From Nitrospira sp. (GTDB lineage: Bacteria; Nitrospirota; Nitrospiria; Nitrospirales; Nitrospiraceae), in NCBI GenBank assembly GCA_016873515.1, contig VGXB01000006.1, forward strand, positions 1-64,000: a DNA stretch of 64,000 nt. Direction: 5' to 3'. Shown in pieces: positions 17,438-26,868 of the stretch. Position numbers and translations under genes: made by a program. Position 1 is the first letter of the stretch. Each line of letters starts with the position of its first letter. The notes beneath the pieces were generated by a model. That model searched no databases. It worked only from the letters and a program-made list of their open reading frames with translations, and was not told where the DNA came from.

Positions 17438-18076
17438 TCAGAGCACTGTCACGCCTCCTTTTGCACGATCCGCGGCGCGCCAAAGGTACCATGAGGCGGC
17501 CGTTCGATATGGTTTCCACCGCTCGCCATATCGCAGCACCTGTTTCGGTGTCGGCATCGACCGAAGTCCATAGGCAATCCGGAATCCGTTGCGCACGCCA
17601 TAATCGTCGACAGGCAGCACGTCCGGCCGGCCCAACTGGAAAATGAGCAGCATTTCGACTGTCCAACGCCCGATACCGCGAACCTCAATCAGCCGCTCAA
17701 TGATCGCCTCATCATCAAGCTGTGCGATGACTCGGTTGGGAGGCACCGTGCCATCGAGGGTCTTCGACGCCAAATCGCGAAGCGCCAGGATCTTCGAACG
17801 TGAAAAGCCCACGGCTCGAATCGATCGTGAGCTTTTGGCCAGGACTTTGTCGGGAGTAGGAAATCGGCATTTTGGAAAGAGGGTGATGAATCGCCGCAAG
17901 ATACTCTCCGCTGCCTTCTCATGCAACTGCTGATACGCAATCGCACGAGTCAACGATTCGAACGGCGATCGGCGAACTCTTGGGCTCAGCGTCCAAGGCC
18001 CGACTTCACGGATCAATCGGCGCATAACCGGATCGACGCGTGTGAGATGCCGTGTGGCTGGTAGGCTTCCGCGCAT
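17438..18076 (-). CDS. alkA: DNA-3-methyladenine glycosylase II-type protein
   Basis: The product is 212 residues from ATG 18076, just five bases after the nitroreductase stop; a longer frame overlapping that gene is not preferred. It shows the HhH-GPD glycosylase core: FESLTRAIAYQQLHEKAA, the helix-hairpin-helix VRGIGRWTVEMLL and the catalytic Asp in LPVDDYGVRNGF. The short form lacks the N-terminal domain of E. coli AlkA, which is common. It removes alkylated purines from DNA. It is transcribed with the nitroreductase and possibly the efflux genes. Confidence 0.85.
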   Translation of the reverse strand: MRGSLPATRHLTRVDPVMRRLIREVGPWTLSPRVRRSPFESLTRAIAYQQLHEKAAESILRRFITLFPKCRFPTPDKVLAKSSRSIRAVGFSRSKILALRDLASKTLDGTVPPNRVIAQLDDEAIIERLIEVRGIGRWTVEMLLIFQLGRPDVLPVDDYGVRNGFRIAYGLRSMPTPKQVLRYGERWKPYRTAASWYLWRAADRAKGGVTVL

Positions 18077-18080
18077 CAGT

Positions 18081-18683
18081 CTACGAAATGAAGGGAACCG
18101 ACTTCCCCCACTCTCCGACATACACGAAGGTGGAGGTGGCACGGCGCTCGCGCGAGGCCAACTCACGTTGACGCAGCGTATCTGGCAACATCCTCGGATC
18201 GCCTGGGTACCCGACGGCGATCATCGCCACCGGTTCATATCCGAAGGGAATATTGAGGTCGCCGCGCGCTTTTTCCACATCGAAACCGGCCATCTGCCGC
18301 GCCACTAACCCGAGCGCCGTCGCTTGCAACACGAGATTGCCCGTCGCCATACCCACATCGTGCAGGGCATGCCGATTCGGCTTGTCGCATTTCTCAAAGT
18401 TCAAGCGCGCGACAGACAAAATCAGCATCGGCGCACGGACGGCCCAGATGCGATTGCCTTCCTCCACACAGGCCAGCAGCCGATTCCACTGCGCCTCATC
18501 GTCCTTGCCGGCCACGATGAATCGCCAGGGCTGCTCATTGTTCGACGAAGGCGCCCAACGGGCAGCCTCAAACAAACTGTTCACCTTATCACCTTCAATC
18601 GGCCGCTCCGCAAAGGCCCGGGGACTCCAACGGAGGGCCAGTAGATCATGGATCGGAAAATCAGTCTGCGCCGGGTTGTGCAT
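18081..18683 (-). CDS. Nitroreductase family protein
   Basis: This 200-residue protein starts at ATG 18683. Conserved nitroreductase elements include RWSPRAFAERPI (FMN phosphate contacts), EAARWAPSSNNEQPWRF, and DVGMATGNLVLQATALGL followed by GYP near the end. It is an FMN-dependent NAD(P)H oxidoreductase; the substrate is unknown. Its start overlaps the 3' end of the outer-membrane efflux gene by 23 bases, so the two are likely co-transcribed. Confidence 0.85.
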   Translation of the reverse strand: MHNPAQTDFPIHDLLALRWSPRAFAERPIEGDKVNSLFEAARWAPSSNNEQPWRFIVAGKDDEAQWNRLLACVEEGNRIWAVRAPMLILSVARLNFEKCDKPNRHALHDVGMATGNLVLQATALGLVARQMAGFDVEKARGDLNIPFGYEPVAMIAVGYPGDPRMLPDTLRQRELASRERRATSTFVYVGEWGKSVPFIS

Positions 18684-20106
18684 ATGACTCCTGTTCTTTC
18701 TTCCTGTCGGCTGATACCGTCTCAGGCGACCAGCCGCCGCCCAACGCCTTGTACAGCTGGACGATCGACACAAGATGGACTCGACGGGTGTTGGTCGACC
18801 TTAATTCGGCCTCAAACAGATTTCGCCGGGCCGCGAGCACGTCGAGGTAATTTCCTAATCCACCTTTATAGCGCAATTCCGACAATTTCAGTGCTGATTG
18901 CAGCGCCGCCACCTGCTGCTGCTGTGCCTCGCTTTGGGTGCGTGCCGTGTGAACCGCGACAAGCGCATCTTCGACTTCCCGAAAAGCCATGAGCACCGAT
19001 TGCTGGTACTGGGCCAGAGCCTGTCGGCTTTGAGCCTCCACCGCCTCCTGCTGGAATCCCAGCACTTGGGCGTTTAACAGAGGAGTCGTCAGCCCGGCGC
19101 CGGCAACGCCGAATGTGGATACATCGGTAAAGATCAACGACAATTCCGGATGGGCCATTCCGACCAGGCCGGTCAACGTGATTTTTGGGAATCGCTCGGC
19201 TTTGGCGGCGCCGATACGCGCCGTGGCTGCTGCCAACTGTTGCTCGGCTTGGAGGAGATCCGGCCGGCGCAGCAGCAATTCAGAAGGCAACCCGGGCGGT
19301 ACCTCCGGCGGCACGGCCTGTTCGTCTAATGAGCGGCCCCGCATGATGGTCGCAGGCTTATGGCCGATCAAGACACTCACGTGATTCTCGGCCTGCACCA
19401 TCTGCCGTTCGAGCTCGGCGGTCCGCGCCGCGGCACTAGCCCGCTCCGCCTCGAACTGATCCGTATCCAGTTTTGAACTGAGTCCTTGTTTCAGACGGGC
19501 CTGTGAGATGCGAACCGACTCTTCCCAGGATTGCAGCGTCCGCTTGGCAATATCCAATTGCGTGTCAAACTGAAGCAGATTAAAATACGCTTCACCGACG
19601 GCACTCACCAGTTGAATCGTCACCGCACGGCGGTTTTCTTCCTTCGACAGCAATTCGGCACGGGCCGCTTCGTTCAGGCGCTTGACCCGACCCCACAGAT
19701 CCATTTCCCAAGCCAGATTGCCGACCAAATAATAGTTGAACGGACTGGCAAATCCAGGAAACAGAAAGTTGGCCTTGCGCCCTGCCGGCGCACTCGCCGC
19801 CACGGTGACCCCTGGAAAATAATCCGAACGAGCGATCAGCGCGCGGGCACGAAACTCCTCGACCGTCGCGACCGCCTGCTGAAGATTCTTGTTTTCCGCC
19901 AGTGCCGTTCGAATGAGTTGCTGCAACTGCTCATCCCGCAATAAGTCCCACCAGGCTAGATTCGCGAGCGACGGCAATTCCTCTGAGGCTCTGGCCATGC
20001 GAAAACGATCTTCCATCTCGGTCGTCGGCCGTTGATAATCAGGGCCCACCGAGCAGGAAAGCAGCCCCAACGAGAACCCGACGACCAGTAACAGTCGCAC
20101 GATCAC
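18661..20106 (-). CDS. RND efflux outer-membrane lipoprotein (NodT/OprM family)
   Basis: This 481-residue protein has a lipoprotein signal (LGLLSC) followed by VGPDYQRP, the standard start of the NodT branch. It shows two OEP repeats with long coiled helices and the PSELLLRRPDLLQAEQQLAAATARIGAAKA block typical of TolC-type channels. It would form the outer-membrane duct of the tripartite pump. Its start overlaps the RND gene stop by four bases. Confidence 0.93.
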   Translation of the reverse strand: MIVRLLLVVGFSLGLLSCSVGPDYQRPTTEMEDRFRMARASEELPSLANLAWWDLLRDEQLQQLIRTALAENKNLQQAVATVEEFRARALIARSDYFPGVTVAASAPAGRKANFLFPGFASPFNYYLVGNLAWEMDLWGRVKRLNEAARAELLSKEENRRAVTIQLVSAVGEAYFNLLQFDTQLDIAKRTLQSWEESVRISQARLKQGLSSKLDTDQFEAERASAAARTAELERQMVQAENHVSVLIGHKPATIMRGRSLDEQAVPPEVPPGLPSELLLRRPDLLQAEQQLAAATARIGAAKAERFPKITLTGLVGMAHPELSLIFTDVSTFGVAGAGLTTPLLNAQVLGFQQEAVEAQSRQALAQYQQSVLMAFREVEDALVAVHTARTQSEAQQQQVAALQSALKLSELRYKGGLGNYLDVLAARRNLFEAELRSTNTRRVHLVSIVQLYKALGGGWSPETVSADRKKEQESYAQPGAD

Positions 20107-23100
20107 AGTTTAGCCTCTATTGAATCGCCTGATTCGCCCGGCATGTGTCCTACCCCACCCGATTGGACTCCGCGCTTCCTCCATTTTCTCAGCAGCACGA
20201 AAAACAGCGGCACGAAGAAAATCGCCAGAAATGTCGCCGCCAGCATGCCCCCCAGCACACCGGTTCCAATCGACTGGCGGCTCACCGCGCCGGCACCCGA
20301 TGCGATGACCAGCGGAACCATGCCGAAGATAAAGGCCATCGATGTCATGATGATCGGGCGGAACCGCAACCGTGCCGCTTCGACTGCCGCTTCGAGCAAA
20401 GGACGGCCCGCCTCAAATCTGGCATTGGCGAATTCGACGATCAAAATCGCATTCTTGGCTGACAAGCCGATCAAGGTCACGAGGCCGATCTGGAAGTAGA
20501 TTTCATTCTCAAAGCCACGAAGCCAAACCGCCGAGACCGCGCCAAAGATCGCAAACGGTACTGCCAAGATCACAGCGAACGGCACGACCCAGCTCTCGAA
20601 TTGCGCCGCCAAGACGAGAAACACCATCAAGAGACCGAGCAACAGCACCTGGTTGGACTTGCCACCGGCTCGCCGCTCCTGGAAGGAGATATTGCTCCAA
20701 TCGATTCCATAGCCTTGCGGAACCAACACCTCGTTGGCCACACGCTCTAGCGCTTCCAGTGCCTGCCCAGAGCTGAACCCTGGTGCCGCCGCCCCCAGCA
20801 CGAGGGCCGTATTATACCCGTTGAAATGCTGCACCGGATCAGGCCCGCTTTGATACTCCGCCGTCACAACCGTATCAAGCGGTATCATGCTGGTGCCCTG
20901 CGCATTCTGCGCCCGCAGGTAGATCTTCGACAAGTCCTGCGGCGTCGACCGGTAGGCCGCTTCGGCTTCGGTCTGCACGTGATACACACGACCGAACTTC
21001 ACGAAGTCGTTGATGTAGAAATTCCCGAAATAGGCCTGCACCGTGTCGAAGATCTCCGAGATGGGTACACCCAACGCCTTCGCCCGTTCGCGGTTCACAT
21101 GGGCATATAGCCGTGGCGAAGACACACGGAAATTCGTTCCTACCCGTCCGATCGCCGGCTCCTGCTGCGCCCGTTGGACAAATTGCTGTGCCACGGAGGC
21201 AAACCGCTTGAAATCTTCGCCCGTGGGATCTTGCAACTGAGCGGAAAACCCTCCGGCCGCCCCAACGCCTTCGATCGCCGGCGCATTGAACGCCAGTAGC
21301 AGCGCTTCGGGAATCTTTTCGAACTCGGCATAGGCTGCGCCGACCAGCGCCTGCACGTGGTTCTGCGGACCCGGACGTTCATCCCATAGCTGTAACGGCA
21401 CGAACATCGTCGCCCCGTTGGGTCCTCTGGTACCGAACACAAAGTTCATACCCGACAAGGCATCCGTAGAATTCACGGCAGAGTTACTCTGGAAAAATCG
21501 CTCGATCCGCTCCAGTACCGCATCGGTCCGCTGCTTCGACGCGCCATCCGGCAATTGAGCCACGACAATGAAATATCCTTGATCCTCTTCAGGCAAAAAA
21601 CTCTTCGGCAATGATTGAAACAACCACAATGACCCGGCGAGAAGAAGCACAAATACGGTCATCACCCGTATGGGCCTGGTCAGGATCGCGGCAACCGCTG
21701 CCGTATAGCCACGTTGCGTCCCTCCAAACAATCGATCGAACCACACCCAAAACCCGTCCCGCCCACCCTGGTGTGGCGTCAAGACCACACCGCAGAGCGC
21801 GGGGCTGAGCGAGAGCGCGACAAACCCGGACACGGTTACCGAAATGGCGATAGTCGCGGCAAACTGTTTGTAGAGCGCTCCCGTGATCCCGCCGACAAAT
21901 CCGACGGGTGCGAAGACCGAGACCAGCACCAAGACGATCGCAATAATGGGTGCCGTCACTTCGTTCATCGCTCGTTTGGCCGCGTCTTTGGCCGAAAGCC
22001 GGTCTTCCCGCATGTGCCGTTCGACGTTCTCGACAACGACGATAGCGTCGTCGACCACGATTCCAATTGCCAACACCATCCCGAACAGCGTAATCGTGTT
22101 GATGGAGAACCCCAGCGCATAGAGGCCGACAAACGTCCCGATCAGCGACACCGGCACCGCCACGGTTGGAATAATCGTGGCCCGCCAAGTCTGCAAGAAC
22201 AGATAAACGACCAGCACCACGAGCACCATCGCTTCCACCAGCGTCTTCACGACTTCCTTGATGGAGATTTCGATGAAGCGTGTCGTGTCGTACGGGACAT
22301 CGTAAGTCACGCCCGGGGGAAAGTGCTTGGACAGTTCGTCCATCTTGGCCCGCGTGCCGCGCACCATCTCCAGAGCATTGGCTCCGGGCGCCAAGAACGT
22401 GAGAATAAAGGTGGTGGGCTTGCTGTTCCATCGCGCTTCCAGCGCATAAGACTGCGCCCCTAGTTCAATGCGCGCCACATCTTTCAGTCGAACCGTGGAG
22501 CCGTCCGGCAGTGCACGCACGATCAACTCCTCGAAGTCCTTCACATCGGTCAGCCGGCCCTTCGTAATGATGGGAATCGTCAGCTCGGTCCCTTTAGTCG
22601 TAGGTTCCCGTCCGATTGTCCCGGACGGATAGTCACGATTCTGTTCTCGGATGACGGCCGTAATATCGCTCGGCACAAGCCCTAGTTTCGCCATGTGCAC
22701 GGGATCGAGAATGATCCGCATGCTGTAATTGGATTGTCCGAAGACCCAGGCGTCGCCGACACCTCGGACACGTTTGAGTTCGTCGACGACCCGGAGGGTC
22801 GCATAGTTGGAGAGAAAGATGGCATCGTGTTGGGGATCGTTCGACTTCAGCACGAAGACCGCAAGCAGGTTGCGGGTCACTTTCTTCACCGCTACCCCCT
22901 GCCGGATGACTTCCGTCGGCAACTGCGGTTCCGCGAGTTTGACGCGATTCTGGGTTTGGACCTGAGCAATGTCAGGGTTCGTGCCGATCTCGAACGTAAG
23001 TGTGATGCTGATGTGCCCGTCGTTGCTACTGGTGGATTCAAAATAGAGCAAATTATCGATGCCGGGCAGCATGACCTCGATCGGACGGGCGACCGCTTCA

Positions 23101-23276
23101 GCCGCCACTTCGGCGCTGGCGCCTGGATAATCCGCTTCCACCTGCACGACTGGCGGATTGATGTCCGGAAATTGCGCGAGCGGCAAAAACTGTAGCGCGA
23201 GCAGCCCCATTACCACGATGACGATGGAGACTACCGAGGCCAGGATCGGCCGGTCGATGAAGACGTGGGAGATCAC
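20103..23276 (-). CDS. RND efflux pump, HAE1 (AcrB) type
   Basis: This 1057-residue protein has the usual length and architecture: N-terminal membrane helix, two large periplasmic porter loops and twelve membrane segments. The proton-relay pair is seen in GIVVDDAIVVVENV. The start MISHVFIDRPILA and the KNAILIVEFAN segment are characteristic of HAE1 pumps. It exports hydrophobic or amphiphilic compounds, powered by the proton gradient. It is three bases downstream of the adaptor gene and overlaps the outer-membrane gene by four bases, forming one operon. Confidence 0.95.
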   Translation of the reverse strand: MISHVFIDRPILASVVSIVIVVMGLLALQFLPLAQFPDINPPVVQVEADYPGASAEVAAEAVARPIEVMLPGIDNLLYFESTSSNDGHISITLTFEIGTNPDIAQVQTQNRVKLAEPQLPTEVIRQGVAVKKVTRNLLAVFVLKSNDPQHDAIFLSNYATLRVVDELKRVRGVGDAWVFGQSNYSMRIILDPVHMAKLGLVPSDITAVIREQNRDYPSGTIGREPTTKGTELTIPIITKGRLTDVKDFEELIVRALPDGSTVRLKDVARIELGAQSYALEARWNSKPTTFILTFLAPGANALEMVRGTRAKMDELSKHFPPGVTYDVPYDTTRFIEISIKEVVKTLVEAMVLVVLVVYLFLQTWRATIIPTVAVPVSLIGTFVGLYALGFSINTITLFGMVLAIGIVVDDAIVVVENVERHMREDRLSAKDAAKRAMNEVTAPIIAIVLVLVSVFAPVGFVGGITGALYKQFAATIAISVTVSGFVALSLSPALCGVVLTPHQGGRDGFWVWFDRLFGGTQRGYTAAVAAILTRPIRVMTVFVLLLAGSLWLFQSLPKSFLPEEDQGYFIVVAQLPDGASKQRTDAVLERIERFFQSNSAVNSTDALSGMNFVFGTRGPNGATMFVPLQLWDERPGPQNHVQALVGAAYAEFEKIPEALLLAFNAPAIEGVGAAGGFSAQLQDPTGEDFKRFASVAQQFVQRAQQEPAIGRVGTNFRVSSPRLYAHVNRERAKALGVPISEIFDTVQAYFGNFYINDFVKFGRVYHVQTEAEAAYRSTPQDLSKIYLRAQNAQGTSMIPLDTVVTAEYQSGPDPVQHFNGYNTALVLGAAAPGFSSGQALEALERVANEVLVPQGYGIDWSNISFQERRAGGKSNQVLLLGLLMVFLVLAAQFESWVVPFAVILAVPFAIFGAVSAVWLRGFENEIYFQIGLVTLIGLSAKNAILIVEFANARFEAGRPLLEAAVEAARLRFRPIIMTSMAFIFGMVPLVIASGAGAVSRQSIGTGVLGGMLAATFLAIFFVPLFFVLLRKWRKRGVQSGGVGHMPGESGDSIEAKL

Positions 23277-23279
23277 GTG

Positions 23280-24458
23280 TTAGCCTTGCTGGGGTGCGAG
23301 GGGAGAGGGAGACGTATCAACCGGCGGTGTCATTGGAACAGCCTTGACCGGCGCGCCGGGACCGATCTTCATTAACCCATTGACCACGACACGGTCGCCG
23401 GATTTCAATCCTTCGTCGATGAGCCACTGGGTCCCTTTCCAATCCGAGGCCACGACGCTCCGCATTTCAATTCGCTCTTCACCGTTGACGATGAACACAA
23501 ACGGACCTGTGGGATCTTGCAAGACAGCCCGTTGCGGCACCAGCACCGCTTTAGCTTTCACGTCGCCCTTGAAGCGAACTTTGACGAACTGGCCTGGCAA
23601 CAGGATGCGTTTGGCATTGGGAAAGGTGATTCGGATCTGGCGCGCGCCCGTTTCCATCCGCAGGCCCGGCTCCAACACATCCAGCACCCCTTCGCCTGGA
23701 TAGACTGTGCCATCCATCAACGTCAGGGCGCCGCGAAGCTTATAGACACCAGGGTGTTGAATGCGCTTGGATTCGATGTCGCGGCGGCGTTTCAGGATGA
23801 ACGTCTCCGGTACGCTGACGACCACGTACATCGGATCAACCTGATGGATCACAGTCAAGAGATCCGTCTGGGCCGAGACCAGCCGGCCTTCGTAGTATCG
23901 ACTCCTTTCGACCAGCCCATTGATCGGCGCCGTCACCAGGGTATTGTCGAGATCAAACTGCGCCTTGATCAACTCAGCCTGAGCCGCCTGGAGCAGCGCC
24001 CGAGCGGCAAGATCCTGGGCAACCGCGTCATCGACGTCTTTCTGGCTGACCGCCTGTTCCGCCAGCAGCGGCTTGACTCGGGCCAAGTCCTGTTGGGCTT
24101 GGACCAGTTTCGCTTCTGCCTGCGCAATTTTGGCTTTCACTTCTGCCACCGCTGCCTGAAACGGAACCGGATCGATCTGATAGAGTTGATCACCCTTCTT
24201 GACGTCGCGGCCTTCCCGATACAGCACCCCCTTCAAGATGCCCGTTACCTGTGCGCGAATTTCGACTGGCCGAGACGCTTCCGCCTGGCCGATGAACTCC
24301 GGTTCATCCGGGACCGGCTGGGTTTCGATAGTGACCACCTCCACTTGCGGCACCGGCTGCGCCGGCATGGATCCGGCTTCCTGCTTGCAACCGACCGATC
24401 CTATGGCACCCAATGCAAGCAATGCCGCGGCACTTCCCTTCAGCCAATGATGAGTCAC
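23280..24458 (-). CDS. RND efflux periplasmic adaptor (AcrA family)
   Basis: This 392-residue protein has a lipoprotein-like signal (LGAIGSVGC). It shows the biotinyl-lipoyl-like half motif VRAQVTG-type (here EIRAQVTGILKGVLYREGRDVKKGDQLYQIDP), a long alpha-hairpin at residues 95-165, a second lipoyl half (LDNTLVTAPINGLVERS) and a beta-barrel/membrane-proximal domain. It links the pump to the outer-membrane channel. It is the first gene of the leftward efflux operon; the 272-base upstream spacer has no visible gene or local regulator. Confidence 0.93.
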   Translation of the reverse strand: MTHHWLKGSAAALLALGAIGSVGCKQEAGSMPAQPVPQVEVVTIETQPVPDEPEFIGQAEASRPVEIRAQVTGILKGVLYREGRDVKKGDQLYQIDPVPFQAAVAEVKAKIAQAEAKLVQAQQDLARVKPLLAEQAVSQKDVDDAVAQDLAARALLQAAQAELIKAQFDLDNTLVTAPINGLVERSRYYEGRLVSAQTDLLTVIHQVDPMYVVVSVPETFILKRRRDIESKRIQHPGVYKLRGALTLMDGTVYPGEGVLDVLEPGLRMETGARQIRITFPNAKRILLPGQFVKVRFKGDVKAKAVLVPQRAVLQDPTGPFVFIVNGEERIEMRSVVASDWKGTQWLIDEGLKSGDRVVVNGLMKIGPGAPVKAVPMTPPVDTSPSPLAPQQG

Positions 24459-24730
24459 TCTGCCACCTATCCTACTTTTTCGCTTTCATCGATCGTTCCG
24501 CTACAAGACAAACGTGGCAGTATACTCTGCGAGGTAAGACGGGGGCAAATCAACGGTAGTCAATACTTCTCTGGGCTGTGGCAATGACCGGCCATCCGTC
24601 ACGACTCATCTTCGACCAGCCTTCATGGCGGGCCCAGCACAACTCTTCATTACTGATTTGGGTCTACCCTCACCGATGATCTCTTCAATCACAGACCTAG
24701 TCAAACAACCAGACGCCCGCAGTCCACCCC

Positions 24731-24940
24731 TTACTGCGAGAGCTGCGCTAACAGCACCTTACCCTCGGCATCAATGAAGGTCACCCCGGTCAAATCAATC
24801 ATCGTGCACGGCTGTTGGTTCTCGGACATCTCACGTCGATACGCGGTGAGTGTCTTGACCCAAGGACCTGCGAACCGACCTTCGAGTATGAGTATGAAAG
24901 AATCCGACCCAGTGCGTTGTTGCCCGGTGATCTTCAACAT
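24731..24940 (-). CDS. Short STAS-domain-like protein, probably truncated
   Basis: This 69-residue protein has the beginning of a STAS/anti-anti-sigma fold: LKITGQQ, ILILEGRFAGPWV and a core CTMIDLTGVTFIDAEGKVLLAQL, where a phosphorylatable or structural residue follows TFIDAEG. Family members generally run 20-35 residues longer. Here TAA follows LAQLSQ, and the frame then continues GVDCGRLVV before another stop, suggesting truncation. It overlaps the upstream small membrane protein by seven bases. Confidence 0.55.
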   Translation of the reverse strand: MLKITGQQRTGSDSFILILEGRFAGPWVKTLTAYRREMSENQQPCTMIDLTGVTFIDAEGKVLLAQLSQ

Positions 24941-25221
24941 GACTTGTTCCCTTCAGGCGATGCTCCAGCCGATACCATGCTAAACTCACGAGTTAACCGA
25001 CCAAGAGGAAGGGATGCGAGAAGAGAGATAACGGTTAACGTGGTGACGAATAGAAGCAAGACGATATCAACTATGAAGACCAACGAAGCAAGCCCGAGGA
25101 AGTACCCTGCCGCGATGACCAAGTTGCCACCGGTCAGGACATAGACGAAGATAAAGAATGGCCAGACGATCGCCTTTCGAGGGATGCCGAACTCTTCCCG
25201 AATTTCCTCCGCCGTCGCCAT
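24934..25221 (-). CDS. Small membrane protein
   Basis: This 95-residue protein starts at ATG 25221 (MATAEEIREEFGIPRKA). Two hydrophobic segments follow: IVWPFFIFVYVLTGGNLVIAAGYFLGL and VFIVDIVLLLFVTTLTVISLLASL. A polar tail of about 25 residues overlaps the STAS gene start, so the pair may be coupled. The function is not recognised. Confidence 0.5.
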   Translation of the reverse strand: MATAEEIREEFGIPRKAIVWPFFIFVYVLTGGNLVIAAGYFLGLASLVFIVDIVLLLFVTTLTVISLLASLPLGRLTREFSMVSAGASPEGNKSC

Positions 25222-25399
25222 CCTCACTCCCAACAGTAGGTACAGTCCGCACACTCCATTGAGCACACGTCAGGTCAGCACCTGATCCTCGGTCATGATC
25301 AGAAACACCCCAGCGATCAGTCAGAGAAAGAGAGCTCCCAGCGTGGCATATAAGTGATGGAACATTGCCGAGGCTTCGTGAATACTCAGTTGACCTTCG

Positions 25400-25516
25400 G
25401 CGCGAAGGCGCGAGGGAACAGCGGTGCGGGAACATGGGGCAGGGATTCGTGAGATAGCCGCACAACTTCAGATTAGGTGCGGGACCGCCTATAAAGCATT
25501 AGGACGCACTGCGTGG
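25400..25516 (+). pseudogene. Serine-recombinase C-terminal HTH remnant
   Basis: The forward frame reads RREGTAVREHGAG, then IREIAAQLQIRCGTAYKALG. This matches the C-terminal helix-turn-helix pattern of resolvase/invertase-type recombinases (SIREIAxxLGVSxGTVYRAL). No catalytic N-terminal domain is found upstream; the sequence to the left lacks a matching open frame. It is a fragment, not an expressed gene, and marks an old mobile-element insertion. Confidence 0.55.
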
Positions 25517-25574
25517 TTTACTGTATACTTGCTGCTGTCTCGTTCGGTCGGCCTCTCTTCTCGGAGATTCCCCC

Positions 25575-26174
25575 ATGAATCTTCGATATCTGTTTCTCGT
25601 CATTCCTCTATTCGCTACGTGTGCCTTTCCAAGTATCTCCTGGGCAGAAGAGTCTCCTGAACTCAAAGAACTCAGAACACTATGCGACCAAGGCAATACG
25701 ATAGTGTGTGGTGCGCTTGGTGTGCTGTATAAAAACAGCACAGGCGTTACACAAGACCTGTTTCAGGCGGCAGCGTTCTTTCGTAAAGCGTGTGACGGAG
25801 GATCGGCGAAAGGGTGTAACAATTTGGGTCTGATGTATGAAGATGGCAGAGGCCTCCGACAAGATTTTGTTGAGGCGGTAGCGTTGTTTCGTAAAGCGTG
25901 TGACGGGGGCGAGGCGACAGGGTGTACCAGTCTGGGTCTGATGTATGAAAAAGGAGAGGGCATCAGACAAGACTTGCTTGAGGCAGTACAGTTGTTTCGC
26001 AAAGCGTGTGACCTGAGATCGGCGTCAACGTGTTGGTATCTTGGTAATATATATGAATACGGAAAAGGTGTCAGACAAAGCAACACTGACGCACTGAACT
26101 ATTTCGGTAAAGCTTGTGACATGAAAGAAGAGTTAGGGTGCGTGAACTATGCACGAATGAAGAGCAATAAGTGA
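25575..26174 (+). CDS. Exported Sel1-repeat (Hcp-like) protein
   Basis: This 199-residue protein has a clear signal peptide ending at SWAEE. GGAGA precedes the ATG. Four 36-residue Sel1-like repeats follow (A-x-x-FRKACDGG, then GC-x-x-LGLMYEDGRG-type), each with paired Cys at the spacing of the cysteine-rich Hcp proteins, suggesting disulfide-stapled repeats in the periplasm. These form TPR-like solenoids that bind proteins. Its base composition is lower in GC than flanking genes. Neighbours are a recombinase remnant and a nuclease gene. Confidence 0.85.
   Translation: MNLRYLFLVIPLFATCAFPSISWAEESPELKELRTLCDQGNTIVCGALGVLYKNSTGVTQDLFQAAAFFRKACDGGSAKGCNNLGLMYEDGRGLRQDFVEAVALFRKACDGGEATGCTSLGLMYEKGEGIRQDLLEAVQLFRKACDLRSASTCWYLGNIYEYGKGVRQSNTDALNYFGKACDMKEELGCVNYARMKSNK
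25782..26105 (+). repeat. 108-bp tandem DNA repeat inside the Sel1 gene
   Basis: Three consecutive units of 108 bp begin with CGTAAAGCGTGTGAC or CGCAAAGCGTGTGAC at 25782, 25890 and 25998. They are similar at DNA level as well as protein level, so the copies arose by tandem duplication and may still vary in number. Confidence 0.7.
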
Positions 26175-26228
26175 TTGCTTCATTCAGTTTAGAATCAAAC
26201 AATTCATGTGCGGTGAATCCGTGTGTCA

Positions 26229-26741
26229 ATGAAACGCTCTTGTAGTTTAGCCATACTGCTCTCACTAGGAATAGTTGCTTGTACAGCGCCACCTCCGCGT
26301 CCTTTGTCCCTTCTCATCACACCAGATTCCACCTTTAGAACAACTGTGGTGAGCGTCCACGATGGAGATACTCTCACAGTCGTGGCCAATGGATCCTTAC
26401 AAAAGATTCGTCTCAATGGCATTGATTGTCCTGAAACGCATCAACCCTGGGGACCGCAAGCGACTGAGTTCACCCGAGAACTCGCAGATAAGAAAGAAGT
26501 CACGGTGACGGATTTGGGGCGTGACAAGTACCATCGCATCGTCGGGCAGATTACTCTTGCTGATGGACGCAATCTCAATCAGGAGTTAGTTCGGGAGGGG
26601 TTCTGTTGGTGGTACCAGAAGTATGCGCGGAACAGCACGGTTTTGGAACAGTTGGAACAGGAAGCGAAAGACGCCAAACGCGGGCTATGGAGTGATAACC
26701 ACCCAATCTCTCCGTGGAAGTGGCGGCATCAGAATCAGTAA
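26229..26741 (+). CDS. Thermonuclease-family lipoprotein
   Basis: This 170-residue protein starts at ATG 26229. A signal peptide ends in a lipobox-like IVAC, so it is probably a lipid-anchored exported nuclease. The staphylococcal-nuclease fold is recognisable: VHDGDTLTVVANG (metal site Asp), IRLNGIDCPETHQPWGPQA (Arg and Glu of the active site) and a later GRDKYHRIVGQI segment. The C-terminus carries AKRGLW, also typical. It degrades DNA or RNA with calcium in characterised members. It lies 54 bases after the Sel1 gene and is similarly AT-rich. Confidence 0.88.
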   Translation: MKRSCSLAILLSLGIVACTAPPPRPLSLLITPDSTFRTTVVSVHDGDTLTVVANGSLQKIRLNGIDCPETHQPWGPQATEFTRELADKKEVTVTDLGRDKYHRIVGQITLADGRNLNQELVREGFCWWYQKYARNSTVLEQLEQEAKDAKRGLWSDNHPISPWKWRHQNQ

Positions 26742-26868
26742 CACCATCATTTCCTGCTGCGATCCAATCAGTTCTAGAAATCAAAATTTTAGAATGTCGC
26801 AAGTAGCTGTTATATATAACTAAAACGCTTTTTAGCATGAAAATTTTCCAATCACACATTGGAATCTC

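Noticed and set aside
23517-24587. 356-residue plus-strand ORF opposite the efflux adaptor
   Set aside because: The adaptor gene on the other strand is fully supported by motifs and operon context.
25782-26105. CRISPR-like periodicity
   Set aside because: The period is 108 bp, in frame and without unique spacers; it is the Sel1 repeat.
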